Notes: generated by a model not told the origin, from the sequence alone. Positions 1 to 8,722 are shown, counted from the stretch's first letter. The stretch is DNA of 64,000 nt from Herbaspirillum sp. SJZ106 (GCF_006715495.1 NZ_VFNI01000001.1:744001-808000); one strand, 5' to 3'. Translations and numbers: made by a program.

Positions 1-2
1 TC

Positions 3-821
3 AACGAGCCGCGCGCGGCGCTGTATGCCTCGCGCGGTTATGCGGCGTTCGCGCTGGCCTACTTCAAGGCGCCGGGGCTGTCGGACTACATCTCCAACAC
101 GCCGCTGGAATATTTCGAGCACGGCCTCGACTGGTTGCGCGCCGAGGTGCGGCCGCAAGACGATTTCGTCGCCATCAGCGGCCAGTCGCGCGGCGGTGAA
201 CTGGTGCTGCTGCTGGGCGCGACCTTCCCGCAGAAGGTGTCGGCGGTGCTGGCCTACGTGCCCAGCGCGCTGGTGCACAGCGGCCAGAACGCGGCCGATC
301 CGGCAGTGGGGCGGGAAGGGCCGACCTGGCTCCTGCGCGGCCAGCCGCTGCCGCACCAGTGGGAAGGCAACCGCAGCGCCAGCTGGAAACCCTTCGACGA
401 AGGCCCGTCGCCGCATCGCCACGAACTGGCGATGCTGACCGCGCTGCAGGATGAGGAAGCCGTGGCGCGCGCCCGCATCCCGGTGGAGCGCATCCAGGGG
501 GCGGTGCTGCTGCTGTCGGCTACCGATGACGGCTCCTGGCCTTCCAGCGTGTATTGCCGCATGGTCAGCGACAAGCTGGCCGAGGCGCAGCATGCCTGGC
601 CGGTGGTGTGGCGCGACTATGCCAATGCCGGGCATTCGATCCTGTTCCCGTTCGTGCCGACCACCCAGACGACCTACGCGCACCCGGTCTCGGGCCGCAT
701 CAGCACCGGCGGCGGCGAGCCCTCGGCCAATGCCCGCGCCGACCTCGATTCCTGGCAGCATGCGCAGCAGTTCCTGCGCGATGCCGTCTCCCAACACAAG
801 CTCCGAAAGGAAACACCATGA
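3..821 (+). CDS. Acyl-CoA thioester hydrolase / BAAT C-terminal-domain protein (5' partial)
   Basis: An open frame runs from the left window edge to a TGA at 819-821, so the N-terminus is missing. The visible 272 residues form an alpha/beta hydrolase core of the bile-acid-CoA:amino acid N-acyltransferase / acyl-CoA thioesterase C-terminal family. The nucleophile elbow GQSRGG gives Ser62 of the visible part, an acid follows in SATDDG, and the histidine lies in NAGHS. In this family the triad hydrolyses or transfers an acyl group from CoA; the substrate cannot be read here. The stop overlaps the start of the next gene (ATGA), so translation is probably coupled to the CMD-domain gene behind it. 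Family assignment is fairly firm, function is not. Confidence 0.78.
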   Translation, partial: NEPRAALYASRGYAAFALAYFKAPGLSDYISNTPLEYFEHGLDWLRAEVRPQDDFVAISGQSRGGELVLLLGATFPQKVSAVLAYVPSALVHSGQNAADPAVGREGPTWLLRGQPLPHQWEGNRSASWKPFDEGPSPHRHELAMLTALQDEEAVARARIPVERIQGAVLLLSATDDGSWPSSVYCRMVSDKLAEAQHAWPVVWRDYANAGHSILFPFVPTTQTTYAHPVSGRISTGGGEPSANARADLDSWQHAQQFLRDAVSQHKLRKETP

Positions 822-1351
822 GCACTCCCGTCTACGACATCAACCGAGATGTCATCGACCAACTGGCCGGCCTCGAACCCGGCAGCCCGCTGCACGCATT
901 GCGCCATCAGCGCGACAAGGTCGCCGCCGCCACCCAGGGCAGCTACGACACCTTGTTCGATCCCGCATTGGCAGGCATCGGCCTGGACGAGCGCCTGCTG
1001 GTGGCGCTGTACGCCTGCCGCCTGGCCGGCGCCGCCGACCTGGCCGCGCACTACCGCGCACGCCTGCAGGCCTTGCCGGCCGACGCGGCGCAACTGGCCG
1101 CGGCCGACAGCGGCGCGTCGGAGCAATTGCCGGAAGGCCGCCTGCGCGCCATGCTGGTGTTTACCCGCGCGCTGACCCAGCGCCCGGTAGAGGGTGACAA
1201 GGCCGCCATCGAGAAACTGCCCGCCGCCGGCATCAGCACGCCGGCCGTGGTGGCGCTGTCGCAACTGATCGCGTTCATCTCCTACCAGCTGCGCGTGATC
1301 GCCGGCCTGAAGGCGATGAAGGCCGCTGCCGCCGTAGCGGCAGCCAACTGA
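818..1351 (+). CDS. CMD-domain protein of the Avi_7170 type
   Basis: This 177-residue all-helical protein resembles the carboxymuconolactone decarboxylase-like proteins usually found beside an AhpD-type partner. The start is the ATG overlapping the upstream stop, with AAAGGAAA before it. Unlike its neighbour it has no CxxC pair; the only cysteine visible is in the LYACRLAG segment, so peroxidase activity of its own is doubtful. Its fixed pairing with the next gene suggests that the two act together, perhaps as a heteromer (inference). The alanine-rich C-terminal tail is unremarkable. Confidence 0.72.
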   Translation: MSTPVYDINRDVIDQLAGLEPGSPLHALRHQRDKVAAATQGSYDTLFDPALAGIGLDERLLVALYACRLAGAADLAAHYRARLQALPADAAQLAAADSGASEQLPEGRLRAMLVFTRALTQRPVEGDKAAIEKLPAAGISTPAVVALSQLIAFISYQLRVIAGLKAMKAAAAVAAAN

Positions 1352-1362
1352 AGGAGACTGGC

Positions 1363-1968
1363 ATGAGCAACGTCATCAAATCGAACGGCTTCACCAACGA
1401 ATCGCTGGACTGGGACGCCTGGCTGGACGTGATCGCGCTGGAAGACGCGACCGAAGACCAGATCAAGGTGCTGGAAGAGAGCAACCCCAAGGCCAAGACC
1501 TCGGACTACTACCTGTTCCTGGCGCACCAGCCGGACATCCTGCGCCAGCGCTCGGCCGCCTTCAACGCCATCATGTACGCGCCGGGCGGCATGTCGCGCG
1601 CCGAGCGCGAGCTGGGTTCGCTGGTGGTGTCGCGCATCAACGGCTGCGTGTATTGCGCCTCGGTGCACGCGCAGCGTTTCGAGCAACTGGCCAAGCGCAA
1701 CGACACGGTGCAGCAGGTGTTCGACAATCCCTACGGCGCGGGCATCGACGCGCGCGAGCAAGCCATCGCCAAGTTCTCGGCCGAACTGACCGAACAGCCG
1801 GACGCGATCGACGCGGCCAAGATCCAGGCATTGAAGGATGTCGGCCTGAACGAGCTGGAAGTGCTGGACCTGATCCACTCGATCGCCATCTTCGCCTGGG
1901 CCAACCGCCTGATGCTGAACCTGGGCGAGCCGGTGTTCCCGGACGGCAGCAAGGCCGAAGCGAAGTGA
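1363..1968 (+). CDS. Alkylhydroperoxidase (AhpD-like) domain protein, Avi_7169 type
   Basis: 201 residues with the AhpD signature NGCVYCASVH, giving Cys95, Cys98 and His102, the redox pair and proton-relay histidine of AhpD/CMD peroxidases. AhpD proteins reduce peroxides using electrons from a lipoyl group on a carrier protein (established for mycobacterial AhpD). Start ATG follows GAAGGAGA at good spacing. It lies 11 bp behind the CMD-domain gene and 28 bp before a lipoyl-carrier gene, so a lipoyl-dependent peroxide or disulfide relay is a natural reading, though the true substrate is unknown. Confidence 0.8.
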   Translation: MSNVIKSNGFTNESLDWDAWLDVIALEDATEDQIKVLEESNPKAKTSDYYLFLAHQPDILRQRSAAFNAIMYAPGGMSRAERELGSLVVSRINGCVYCASVHAQRFEQLAKRNDTVQQVFDNPYGAGIDAREQAIAKFSAELTEQPDAIDAAKIQALKDVGLNELEVLDLIHSIAIFAWANRLMLNLGEPVFPDGSKAEAK

Positions 1969-1996
1969 TCTTTGTCAAACCAGAAAAGGAGACCCC

Positions 1997-2374
1997 ATGC
2001 TGATCCCCGACCATCTCGTTTATGCCGAGACCCATGAATGGGTCAAGGTAGAGGAAGACGGCACGCTCGCCGTGGGCATCACCGATTTCGGCCAGGAGCA
2101 ACTGGGGCCGCTGGTGTATGTGGAGATGCCGGCCGTCGGCGCACAAGTCAGGCGCACCGGCGAATGCGGCATCGTGGAGTCGAACAAGACCGCATCCGAC
2201 CTGCATGCGCCGGTCGATGGCGAGGTGGTCGCCATCAACCAGGCGCTGGTGGAAACGCCGGACGCCGTCAATGGCGCGCCTTACGATCAGTGGATCTTCA
2301 AGATCAGGCCGGCGGCGCCGTTCTCGAACGAAGGCTTTCTCGACGCGGCCGGATATCTCAAGCTGATTTCCTGA
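1997..2374 (+). CDS. gcvH: GcvH-like lipoyl carrier protein
   Basis: 125 residues with the whole H-protein fold. The lipoylation site is Lys64 in ESNKTASDLHAPVDG, close to the canonical ESVKAASD context. Classical GcvH shuttles aminomethyl groups in the glycine cleavage complex, but no gcvT or gcvP is adjacent. It is instead the last gene of the CMD/AhpD cluster, so this copy may serve as a dedicated lipoyl electron carrier. Start ATG has a strong AAAGGAGA site. It converges with ssuD with only 7 bp between the stops and no visible terminator. The H-protein fold is firm; the role is inference. Confidence 0.85.
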   Translation: MLIPDHLVYAETHEWVKVEEDGTLAVGITDFGQEQLGPLVYVEMPAVGAQVRRTGECGIVESNKTASDLHAPVDGEVVAINQALVETPDAVNGAPYDQWIFKIRPAAPFSNEGFLDAAGYLKLIS

Positions 2375-2381
2375 CGCCGTT

Positions 2382-3509
2382 TCAGGAGGCCGACCGGGCG
2401 GCGCGGATGTCGAAAGCGCCGCCGGTCTGCGCGCGGTCGCGCAAGGTGACCGCCTGCTTGCCGAGCAACGGGAACACCAGCTCGGCGAAGCGTATCGATT
2501 CTTCCAGGTGCGGATAGCCGGACAGCACGAAGGTGTCCACGCCCAGGTCCGCGTATTCCTGCAGCCGCTCGGCCACCGTGGCGGCATCCCCCACCAACGA
2601 GGTGCCGGCGCCGCCGCGCACCAGTCCCACACCGGCCCACAGGTTGGGCGCGATCTCAAGCCGGTCGCGCCGGCCGCCGTGCAGCGCGGCCATGCGCTGC
2701 TGTCCCACCGAATCCATGCGGGTGTAATTTTTCTGGGCGCGGGCGATGTCCTCGTCGGTCAGCTTGCTGATCAGGCGTTCGGCATCGGCCCAGGCTTCTG
2801 CATTGGTCTCGCGCACGATCACGTGCAGGCGCACGCCGAAGCGCACGGTACGCCCTTGTTTTGCGGCGCGCGCGCGTACGTCGGCGATTTTCTGCGCGAC
2901 TGCGGCGGGCGGTTCGCCCCAGGTCAGGTAGGCGTCCACATGCTTGGCGGCCAGGTCGTGGGCGGCGTCGGAGGAGCCGCCGAAATACAGCGGCGGATAG
3001 GGTTTTTGCAGCGCCGGGTGGAATACCTGGCCCTGGCGGATACGGAAGTGCTTGCCTTCGTAGTCCACCGTTTCGCCTTGCAGCAGGCGGCGCCAGATGG
3101 TGAGGTATTCGTCGGCGGCCTCGTAGCGCTCGTCGTGTTTCAGGAAGACACCGTCGGCCTCCAGTTCGGTGGCGTCGCCGCCGGGCACCACGTTGAGCAG
3201 CAGGCGGCCGTTCAGGGCCTGGTCCAGCGTGGCGGCCTGGCGCGCCGAAGGGCCGGGGCCGCCTAATGACGTGCGCAGGGCCACCAGCAGCTTGATCCTG
3301 TGCGTCACCGGCACCAGGCTGGCGGCCACCACCCACGGGTCGAGGCAGGAGGCGCCGGTGGGGATCAGCAGGCCGTCATAGCCGAGGTTTTCGCTGGTGA
3401 CGGCGATCTGGCGCATGTAGTCGATGGTTGGCGCGCGGCCGAAGTCGGACGTGCCCAGGTAGCGGGTGTCGCCTGAGGTGGGGAGGAACCAGAAGATGTT
3501 GAGGGACAT
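2382..3509 (-). CDS. ssuD: FMNH2-dependent alkanesulfonate monooxygenase SsuD
   Basis: 375 residues, about the length of E. coli SsuD (381), with the same opening ([11 protein letters not shown]) and the family blocks [27 protein letters not shown] and [14 protein letters not shown]. It retains the conserved active-site cysteine (Cys55 in IPTGASC) and the mobile-loop arginine in LVRGG. SsuD cleaves C1-substituted sulfonates to aldehyde and sulfite with reduced FMN from a separate reductase. No ssuE or ssu transporter adjoins it; a sulfonate-type ABC operon lies about 45 kb away at 48288-51839. Its convergence with the lipoyl/AhpD cluster may be meaningful, because luciferase-like oxygenases commonly accompany Avi_7169/7170 genes. 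Confidence 0.88.
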   Translation of the reverse strand: MSLNIFWFLPTSGDTRYLGTSDFGRAPTIDYMRQIAVTSENLGYDGLLIPTGASCLDPWVVAASLVPVTHRIKLLVALRTSLGGPGPSARQAATLDQALNGRLLLNVVPGGDATELEADGVFLKHDERYEAADEYLTIWRRLLQGETVDYEGKHFRIRQGQVFHPALQKPYPPLYFGGSSDAAHDLAAKHVDAYLTWGEPPAAVAQKIADVRARAAKQGRTVRFGVRLHVIVRETNAEAWADAERLISKLTDEDIARAQKNYTRMDSVGQQRMAALHGGRRDRLEIAPNLWAGVGLVRGGAGTSLVGDAATVAERLQEYADLGVDTFVLSGYPHLEESIRFAELVFPLLGKQAVTLRDRAQTGGAFDIRAARSAS

Positions 3510-3667
3510 GGGGGTGTTTCTTTGTTTGTTCGATCCCGTTATTAGAGCGCTGTGGGTTTTTGGTGGCTAAGAATGTTTTTGCATTTGTTTAGTTGGGAAA
3601 CGTTTTTTGGTGGTTTGGTCTGGCTTCGTGTTGGTGTGCTGGCTTGGTGCTTTTTTGGAGATGAGTC

Positions 3668-4320
3668 TGGGTAGTCTGGTCTTGCCTCGTGCAGATGTAC
3701 TGGCTTAATGCTTATCTTTCTCCGATCTAAGCGGAGCGCCGGGGGCGGCCCGGCAGCCGCTCACTTTCTTTGGCCCGCCAAAGAAAGTAAGCAAAGAAAG
3801 GCGGCCCCTAAGTGCCAGCCCCTTCGGGGTGCCCGTTGGAGCGCCATGAAAAATGGGCAAGGCAGAGTCGCTGCGCTCCGACTGCCTTGCTGATCCATTT
3901 TTCATGACACTCCAACGGCTGGCCCACAAGGGGAGGCAAACCTGACCGCCTCGGCTTCGCCATCGGGATTGGGAGGGTGGTTGTGCGTAGGCTCCATTTT
4001 TTGAACCAAGCCAGTCGCAAGCTTGGCGATGCCGAAGGCGAGCCGGTTACCGAGTCCGGATCTAACCAGCCGGCGGATCGGGCAAAAAAATGGATCAGCG
4101 AGGCAGTCGGAGCGAAGCGACTCTGCCTTGCCCATTTTTTGTCTGATCCGCCGGGGACCCCGAAGGGGCTGGGTAGTTGCGTCGCCTTCTTTTGCTTACT
4201 TTTCTTGGCGAGACAAGAAAAGTGAGCGGCTGCCGGGCCGCCCCCGGCGCTCCGTTCCGACCGAAGAAAGAAAGGCATAGAGCCAGTACATCGACCCGCA
4301 GCAAGACCAGACTACCCAAT
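3668..4320. repeat. Giant nested inverted repeat (about 650 bp) in a 1-kb gene-free stretch
   Basis: The gene-free interval 3510-4521 is dominated by this element. The left arm (about 3668-3935) and the right arm read on the opposite strand (about 4320-4060) match over long blocks: GTAGTCTGGTCTTGC, ATGTACTGGCT, then GGAGCGCCGGGGGCGGCCCG and the following GCAGCCGCTCACTT. Each arm carries its own long imperfect hairpin (3833-3918 and 4071-4154) built on GGCAAGGCAGAGTCGCT and its complement. The centre holds a further inverted pair (CTCGGCTTCGCCATCG near 3950, CGATGCCGAAGGCGAG near 4028). A degenerate extra copy of the outer part lies near 3612-3660. Short open frames here are overlapping and proline/arginine-rich; I regard none as coding. 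Confidence 0.85.
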
Positions 4321-4521
4321 ACATCCCAACAACCACAAACAAGCCAATTCCCCCAAACCATTGAAAGGCATTAACAGCAGGTTAAGGACTGCGCACAAAA
4401 AGGAAAGCGACAGGGCAAGGACACTCCACGACAATGATTTTCAACATTCGGGCTCATGCCTCGCAACGCTTAGCCCGCCACCTTCGTCATTGTCTGCCCA
4501 TCGTCTGATTACGGAATTCAC

Positions 4522-5454
4522 ATGCCCCAGTCCAACGCATCGCTGTCCACCGCCCGCGGCATCTATACGATCTGCCCCACGCCTTTCCACGCCGATGGTT
4601 CGCTCGACCTCGGCAGCATCGCCACCCTGGTCGACTTCCAGGTCGAAGCCGGCGTTTCCGGCTTGGCCATCCTGGGTTTCCTGGGCGAGGCGCACAAGCT
4701 GTCCAACGCCGAGCGCCGCGCGGTGGTGGAGACCTTCGTCAAGTGTGCCGCCGGCCGCGTGCCGGTGTGGGTGGGCGTGCGCGCCCTGGGCCTGGCCGGG
4801 GCCATCGAACAGGCGCGCGAAGCGGCCGAGGCGGGCGCCGCGGCGGTGTTTGCCGCGCCGCTGGATAACGCCTCCGATGCCGTGCAGTTCGACTACTACA
4901 AGTCGCTGGCCGATGCGCTCGACATCCCGGTGGTGATCCACGACTTCCCCGATTCCTTCGGCACCGAAATCAAGGCCGAGGTGATCGCACGCCTTGGCCG
5001 CGAGGGCGGCGTCAACTTCATCAAGATGGAAGAGCCGCCGGTGGGCCAGAAGATCAGCCGCATCCGCGATCTGGCCGGCGAGGCCATGCGCATCTTCGGC
5101 GGCCTGGGCGGCGTGTATTTCCTGGAAGAGCTGCAGCGCGGCGCGGTCGGCACCATGACCGGCTTCGCCTTCCCCGAGATCCTGGTGCGCATCTACGACA
5201 AGTTCGCCGCCGGCGATGTCGCGGGGGCGGCTGCCACCTTCGACAAGTATTGCCCGCTGATCCGCTACGAGTTCCAGCCCAAGATCGGCCTGTCGCTGCG
5301 CAAGTATGTGTACCGCAAGCGCGGCGTGATCGCCAGCGACGCCATCCGCTCGCCGGGCATGCGCATCGATGCCGAGACCGAGCGCGAACTGGAAGCCGTG
5401 ATCGCCCGCGTGGGCCTGTCGCTGAACCAGCGCGGCGCGCTGGTCATCGAATAA
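4522..5454 (+). CDS. Dihydrodipicolinate synthase (DapA)-family aldolase, atypical active site
   Basis: 310-residue TIM-barrel of the DHDPS/N-acetylneuraminate lyase family. The Schiff-base lysine is present (Lys168 in NFIKMEEPP). Two hallmark positions differ: the Thr-Thr pair of GTTGE is Phe53-Leu54 (GFLGEAHK), and the catalytic Tyr of the YNxP segment is His140 (IHDFP). It is therefore unlikely to make dihydrodipicolinate and more likely an aldolase or hydro-lyase on another 2-oxo acid. It opens an eight-gene operon with 12-bp or shorter gaps at its front, followed by an SDR and hydantoin-hydrolysing enzymes. Start ATG has only a weak upstream GGA. Confidence 0.8.
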   Translation: MPQSNASLSTARGIYTICPTPFHADGSLDLGSIATLVDFQVEAGVSGLAILGFLGEAHKLSNAERRAVVETFVKCAAGRVPVWVGVRALGLAGAIEQAREAAEAGAAAVFAAPLDNASDAVQFDYYKSLADALDIPVVIHDFPDSFGTEIKAEVIARLGREGGVNFIKMEEPPVGQKISRIRDLAGEAMRIFGGLGGVYFLEELQRGAVGTMTGFAFPEILVRIYDKFAAGDVAGAAATFDKYCPLIRYEFQPKIGLSLRKYVYRKRGVIASDAIRSPGMRIDAETERELEAVIARVGLSLNQRGALVIE

Positions 5455-5466
5455 GCGGAGGCCGGC

Positions 5467-6252
5467 ATGGATCTTGGCATCGCAGGACGCAGCGCGCTGG
5501 TGTGCGCTTCTAGCAAGGGCCTGGGACTGGCTTGCGCGGTTGCGCTGGCGCGCGAAGGCGTGGCCGTGACCATGACCGCGCGCGGCAAGGACGCGCTGGA
5601 AGCCGCCGCCCGGCAGATCAGGGACGCCACCGGCGCCGCCGTCACCACCGTGGCCGGCGACATCACCACGCCGCAAGGGCGCGCACTGGCGCTGGCCGCC
5701 TGTCCCAACCCGGACATCCTGGTCACCAATGCCGGCGGCCCCAAGCCGGGCGATTTCCGCGAATGGTCGCGCGATGACTGGATCGCCGCGGTGGACGCCA
5801 ACATGCTGACCCCGATCGAACTCATCAAGGCCACCGTGGACGGCATGATGGCGCGTGGTTTCGGCCGCATCGTCAACATCACGTCCGGCGCGGTGAAGGC
5901 GCCGATCGATATCCTCGGCTTGTCCAACGGCGCCCGTTCCGGCCTGACCGGCTTCGTCGCCGGCCTGGCGCGCAGCACCGTGGCGCGCAACGTCACCATC
6001 AACAACCTGTTGCCGGGCCCGTTCGAGACCGAGCGCCTGTTCGCCACCGCCGCCGCCGCTGCTGCGGCCAACGGCGGCGGCAAGAGCGCCGAGCAGATCC
6101 TGGCCGCGCGCCGCGCCGCCAACCCGGCCGGGCGCTTCGGCACGCCGGCCGAGTTCGGCGATGCCTGCGCCTGGCTGTGCAGCGCGCAGGCCGGCTTCGT
6201 CACTGGCCAGAACCTGCTGATGGACGGCGGCGCCTATCCCGGCACTTTCTAG
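5467..6252 (+). CDS. SDR-family protein lacking the catalytic Tyr/Lys
   Basis: 261-residue Rossmann protein with an altered cofactor motif (CASSKGLG instead of TGxxxGxG), NAGG at 89-92 and Ser140 in the ITSG strand. The YxxxK motif is replaced by SNGAR: Tyr becomes Ser153 and Lys becomes Arg157. This matches the known beta-ketoacyl-reductase-like SDR subgroup without a standard tetrad, so it may use other residues or be non-redox. Start has AGCGGAGGCCGGC before ATG. It sits 12 bp behind the DapA-like gene and 8 bp before the hydantoinase, clearly co-transcribed. The usual C-terminal LLMDGG motif is intact. Confidence 0.82.
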   Translation: MDLGIAGRSALVCASSKGLGLACAVALAREGVAVTMTARGKDALEAAARQIRDATGAAVTTVAGDITTPQGRALALAACPNPDILVTNAGGPKPGDFREWSRDDWIAAVDANMLTPIELIKATVDGMMARGFGRIVNITSGAVKAPIDILGLSNGARSGLTGFVAGLARSTVARNVTINNLLPGPFETERLFATAAAAAAANGGGKSAEQILAARRAANPAGRFGTPAEFGDACAWLCSAQAGFVTGQNLLMDGGAYPGTF

Positions 6253-6260
6253 GAGCGCAC

Positions 6261-7733
6261 ATGGATTTCGACCTCACCATCCGCAACGGCCGCATCTCCA
6301 CCGACCGGCAAACCTTCATGGCCGACATCGGCGTGAAGGACGGCGTGATCGCCAGGATCGCGCCGGGCCTGCCGCCCGGCCGCGAGGACATCGACGCCAG
6401 CGGCCGCTGGGTGCTGCCGGGCGGCATCGACAGCCATTGCCACATCGAGCAGTTGTCGGGCATGGGCATGATGTGCGCCGACGACTTTTATTCGGGCACG
6501 GTCTCGGCCGCCTTCGGCGGCACCACCACCATCATTCCCTTCGCCGCCCAGCATCGCGGCAACCGCATTCCCGAGGTGATCGCCGACTATGCGCGGCGGG
6601 CGCAGGAGAAGGCGGTGATCGACTACGGCTTCCACCTGATCCTGGCCGACCCCGACGAGCAGGCATTGCAGCACGACCTGCCGCAGGCGATCCGCGACGG
6701 CATCACCTCGCTCAAGGTCTACATGACCTACAACGCGCTCAAGCTGGACGACTACCAGCTGCTGGACGTGCTGGCGCTGGCCGGCCGGGAAGGGGCGCTG
6801 GTGATGATCCATGCCGAGAACCACGACATGATCCGCTGGCTCGCCTCGCGCTTGCTGGACCAGGGCCATACCGCGCCCAGGTTCCACGCGGTGGCGCATG
6901 ACCCGCTGGCCGAAGCCGAAGCCAGCCACCGCGCCATCGCGCTGTCGCGCCTGATCGGGGTGCCGGTGCTGATCGTGCACGTGGCCGGCGCCGAGACGGT
7001 GCAGACCATCCGCGCCGCCAAGCTGCTGGGAGCGCAGATCTACGCCGAGAGCTGCCCGCAATACCTGTTCCTGACCGCCGAGGACATCGACCTGCCCGGC
7101 GTGGAAGGCGCCAAGTACTGCTGCAGCCCGCCGCCGCGCGACGCCAATGCGCAGGAGGCGGTGTGGGCCGGCCTCAAGGACGGCACGCTGGGCATGTATT
7201 CCTCCGACCACGCGCCTTATCGTTTCGACGAGAGCGGCAAGCTGCCGCGCGGCGAAGACACCACCTTCAAGGAAATGGCCAACGGCGTGCCCGGCATCGA
7301 GTTGCGCCTGCCGCTGTTGTTCTCGGAAGGCGTGCTGGGCGGGCGCATCAGCATCCACGAATTCGTGCAGCTCACCGCCACCAACCACGCGCACATGTAC
7401 GGCCTGTCGCACTGCAAGGGCAACATCGCCGAAGGGCTGGATGCCGACATCGCGATCTGGGATCCGCAGCGCGAGACCACCATCAGCGCCGGCCTGCTGC
7501 ACGACAACGTCGGCTACACGCCGTATGAAGGCCGCCGCATCACCGGCTGGCCGGAGACCGTGCTCTCGCGCGGGCGCGTGGTGGTGCGCGATGCGCAGCT
7601 GCAGGTGCCGCGCGGTTCGGGCCGCTACATCAAGCGCCAGTGCCCGGAGCCGGCCAGCATCGCGCGCAAGCCGGCGCGCAGCCATTTGCCGGGCTTGCTC
7701 GGCCTGAAAGGAAAAGCATGGGAGTCGAACTGA
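6261..7733 (+). CDS. hydA: D-hydantoinase / dihydropyrimidinase
   Basis: 490 residues of the cyclic amidohydrolase family. All binuclear-metal ligands are visible: His59 and His61 in DSHCH, the carboxylated lysine Lys152 in SLKVYMTY, His184 in MIHAEN, His240 in IVHVAG and Asp316 in SSDHAPY. The enzyme opens hydantoins or dihydropyrimidines to N-carbamoyl amino acids. The ATG at 6261 follows AGGAG; a longer upstream frame merely overlaps the SDR. The C-terminus overlaps the start of the carbamoylase gene by 16 bp. With the next gene it forms the classic hydantoin to D-amino acid pair. Confidence 0.9.
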   Translation: MDFDLTIRNGRISTDRQTFMADIGVKDGVIARIAPGLPPGREDIDASGRWVLPGGIDSHCHIEQLSGMGMMCADDFYSGTVSAAFGGTTTIIPFAAQHRGNRIPEVIADYARRAQEKAVIDYGFHLILADPDEQALQHDLPQAIRDGITSLKVYMTYNALKLDDYQLLDVLALAGREGALVMIHAENHDMIRWLASRLLDQGHTAPRFHAVAHDPLAEAEASHRAIALSRLIGVPVLIVHVAGAETVQTIRAAKLLGAQIYAESCPQYLFLTAEDIDLPGVEGAKYCCSPPPRDANAQEAVWAGLKDGTLGMYSSDHAPYRFDESGKLPRGEDTTFKEMANGVPGIELRLPLLFSEGVLGGRISIHEFVQLTATNHAHMYGLSHCKGNIAEGLDADIAIWDPQRETTISAGLLHDNVGYTPYEGRRITGWPETVLSRGRVVVRDAQLQVPRGSGRYIKRQCPEPASIARKPARSHLPGLLGLKGKAWESN

Positions 7734-8698
7734 ACATGAACGCAAGCAAGCACCAACGCTTCGGCCTGGCCGTGGCGCAGATGGGGCCGGTCCACCTGGC
7801 CGACGACCGCGCCGCCGTGGTGGCGCGCCTGGTCGAGATGCTGCGCGAGGCCGCTTCCCGCGGCGCCAGGATGGTGGTGTTTCCGGAACTGGCGTTGACC
7901 ACTTTTTTCCCGCGCTATTGGATGGAAGACGAGGCTGAGGTCAACGCGCGCTTCTTCGAGGCCGAGATGCCGGGGCCGGCGACGCGCCCATTGTTCGAGC
8001 TGGCGGCGCAGCTGAAGGTCGGCTTTTATCTGGGCTACGCCGAACTGACGCCGGACGGCCACCGCTACAACACCTCGGTGCTGGTCGACGAGAACGCGAA
8101 GATCGTGGCGCGCTACCGCAAGATCCACCTGCCGGGCCACAGCGACCACAAGCCCGACGCGCCGTTCCAGCACCTGGAGAAGAAGTACTTCGAGGTCGGC
8201 AACGGCGGTTTTGGCGTCACCGACATGCTGGGCACCCGCATCGGCCAATGCCTGTGCAATGACCGCCGCTGGCCCGAGACCTACCGCGTGATGAGCTTGC
8301 AGAGCGCGCGCATCGTGGCGCTGGGCTACAACACGCCGTCCTGGAACATCCACTGGAGCGAGCCGCCGCACCTGCGCATGTTCCACCACCTGCTGTCGCT
8401 GCAGGCCAACGCCTACCAGAACGGCCTGTGGGTGGCCGCCGCCGCCAAGTGCGGGGCGGAGGACGGCTTCCACATGATCGGCGGTTCGGCCATCGTCGCG
8501 CCCACCGGCGAGATCGTGGCGCAGGCCCAGGGCGAAGAGGACGAGGTGATCTTCGCCAGTTGCGACTTGGGGCTGGGCGAGACCTTCCTGCAGCACGTCT
8601 TCAATTTCGCCAAGCACCGCCGTCCCGAGCATTACCGCCTGATCGTCGAGCGCACCGGCGCCGGCGAACCCCTGGCCCCATCCGAACTTTCCACCTGA
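7718..8698 (+). CDS. N-carbamoyl-D-amino acid hydrolase (nitrilase superfamily)
   Basis: 326 residues closely resembling Agrobacterium D-carbamoylase through VVFPELALTTFFPR, YRKIHLPGH, CNDRRWPET and FHHLLSLQA. The catalytic triad is Glu57, Lys135 and Cys180. It hydrolyses N-carbamoyl-D-amino acids to the D-amino acid, CO2 and ammonia, completing the hydantoinase reaction. The ATG at 7718 is preceded by AAAGGAAA and overlaps the end of hydA, implying coupling; a second ATG at 7736 is possible. The chiral preference is inferred from family resemblance. Confidence 0.88.
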   Translation: MGVELNMNASKHQRFGLAVAQMGPVHLADDRAAVVARLVEMLREAASRGARMVVFPELALTTFFPRYWMEDEAEVNARFFEAEMPGPATRPLFELAAQLKVGFYLGYAELTPDGHRYNTSVLVDENAKIVARYRKIHLPGHSDHKPDAPFQHLEKKYFEVGNGGFGVTDMLGTRIGQCLCNDRRWPETYRVMSLQSARIVALGYNTPSWNIHWSEPPHLRMFHHLLSLQANAYQNGLWVAAAAKCGAEDGFHMIGGSAIVAPTGEIVAQAQGEEDEVIFASCDLGLGETFLQHVFNFAKHRRPEHYRLIVERTGAGEPLAPSELST

Positions 8699-8722
8699 GC
8701 CCCTATCCTGAGGAGTGATGCG

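Noticed and set aside
1997-2374. Glycine-cleavage operon or glycine riboswitch at gcvH
   Set aside because: No gcvT/gcvP nearby and only 28 bp before the start, too short for a riboswitch.
3690-4330. Insertion sequence with terminal inverted repeats
   Set aside because: The arms are long and inverted, but no transposase-like frame lies between them and no target duplication could be recognised.
3705-4361. Several 60-150-codon overlapping frames in both strands
   Set aside because: They all lie in the giant inverted repeat, mirror one another and have low-complexity Arg/Pro/Ser content; the DNA symmetry explains them.
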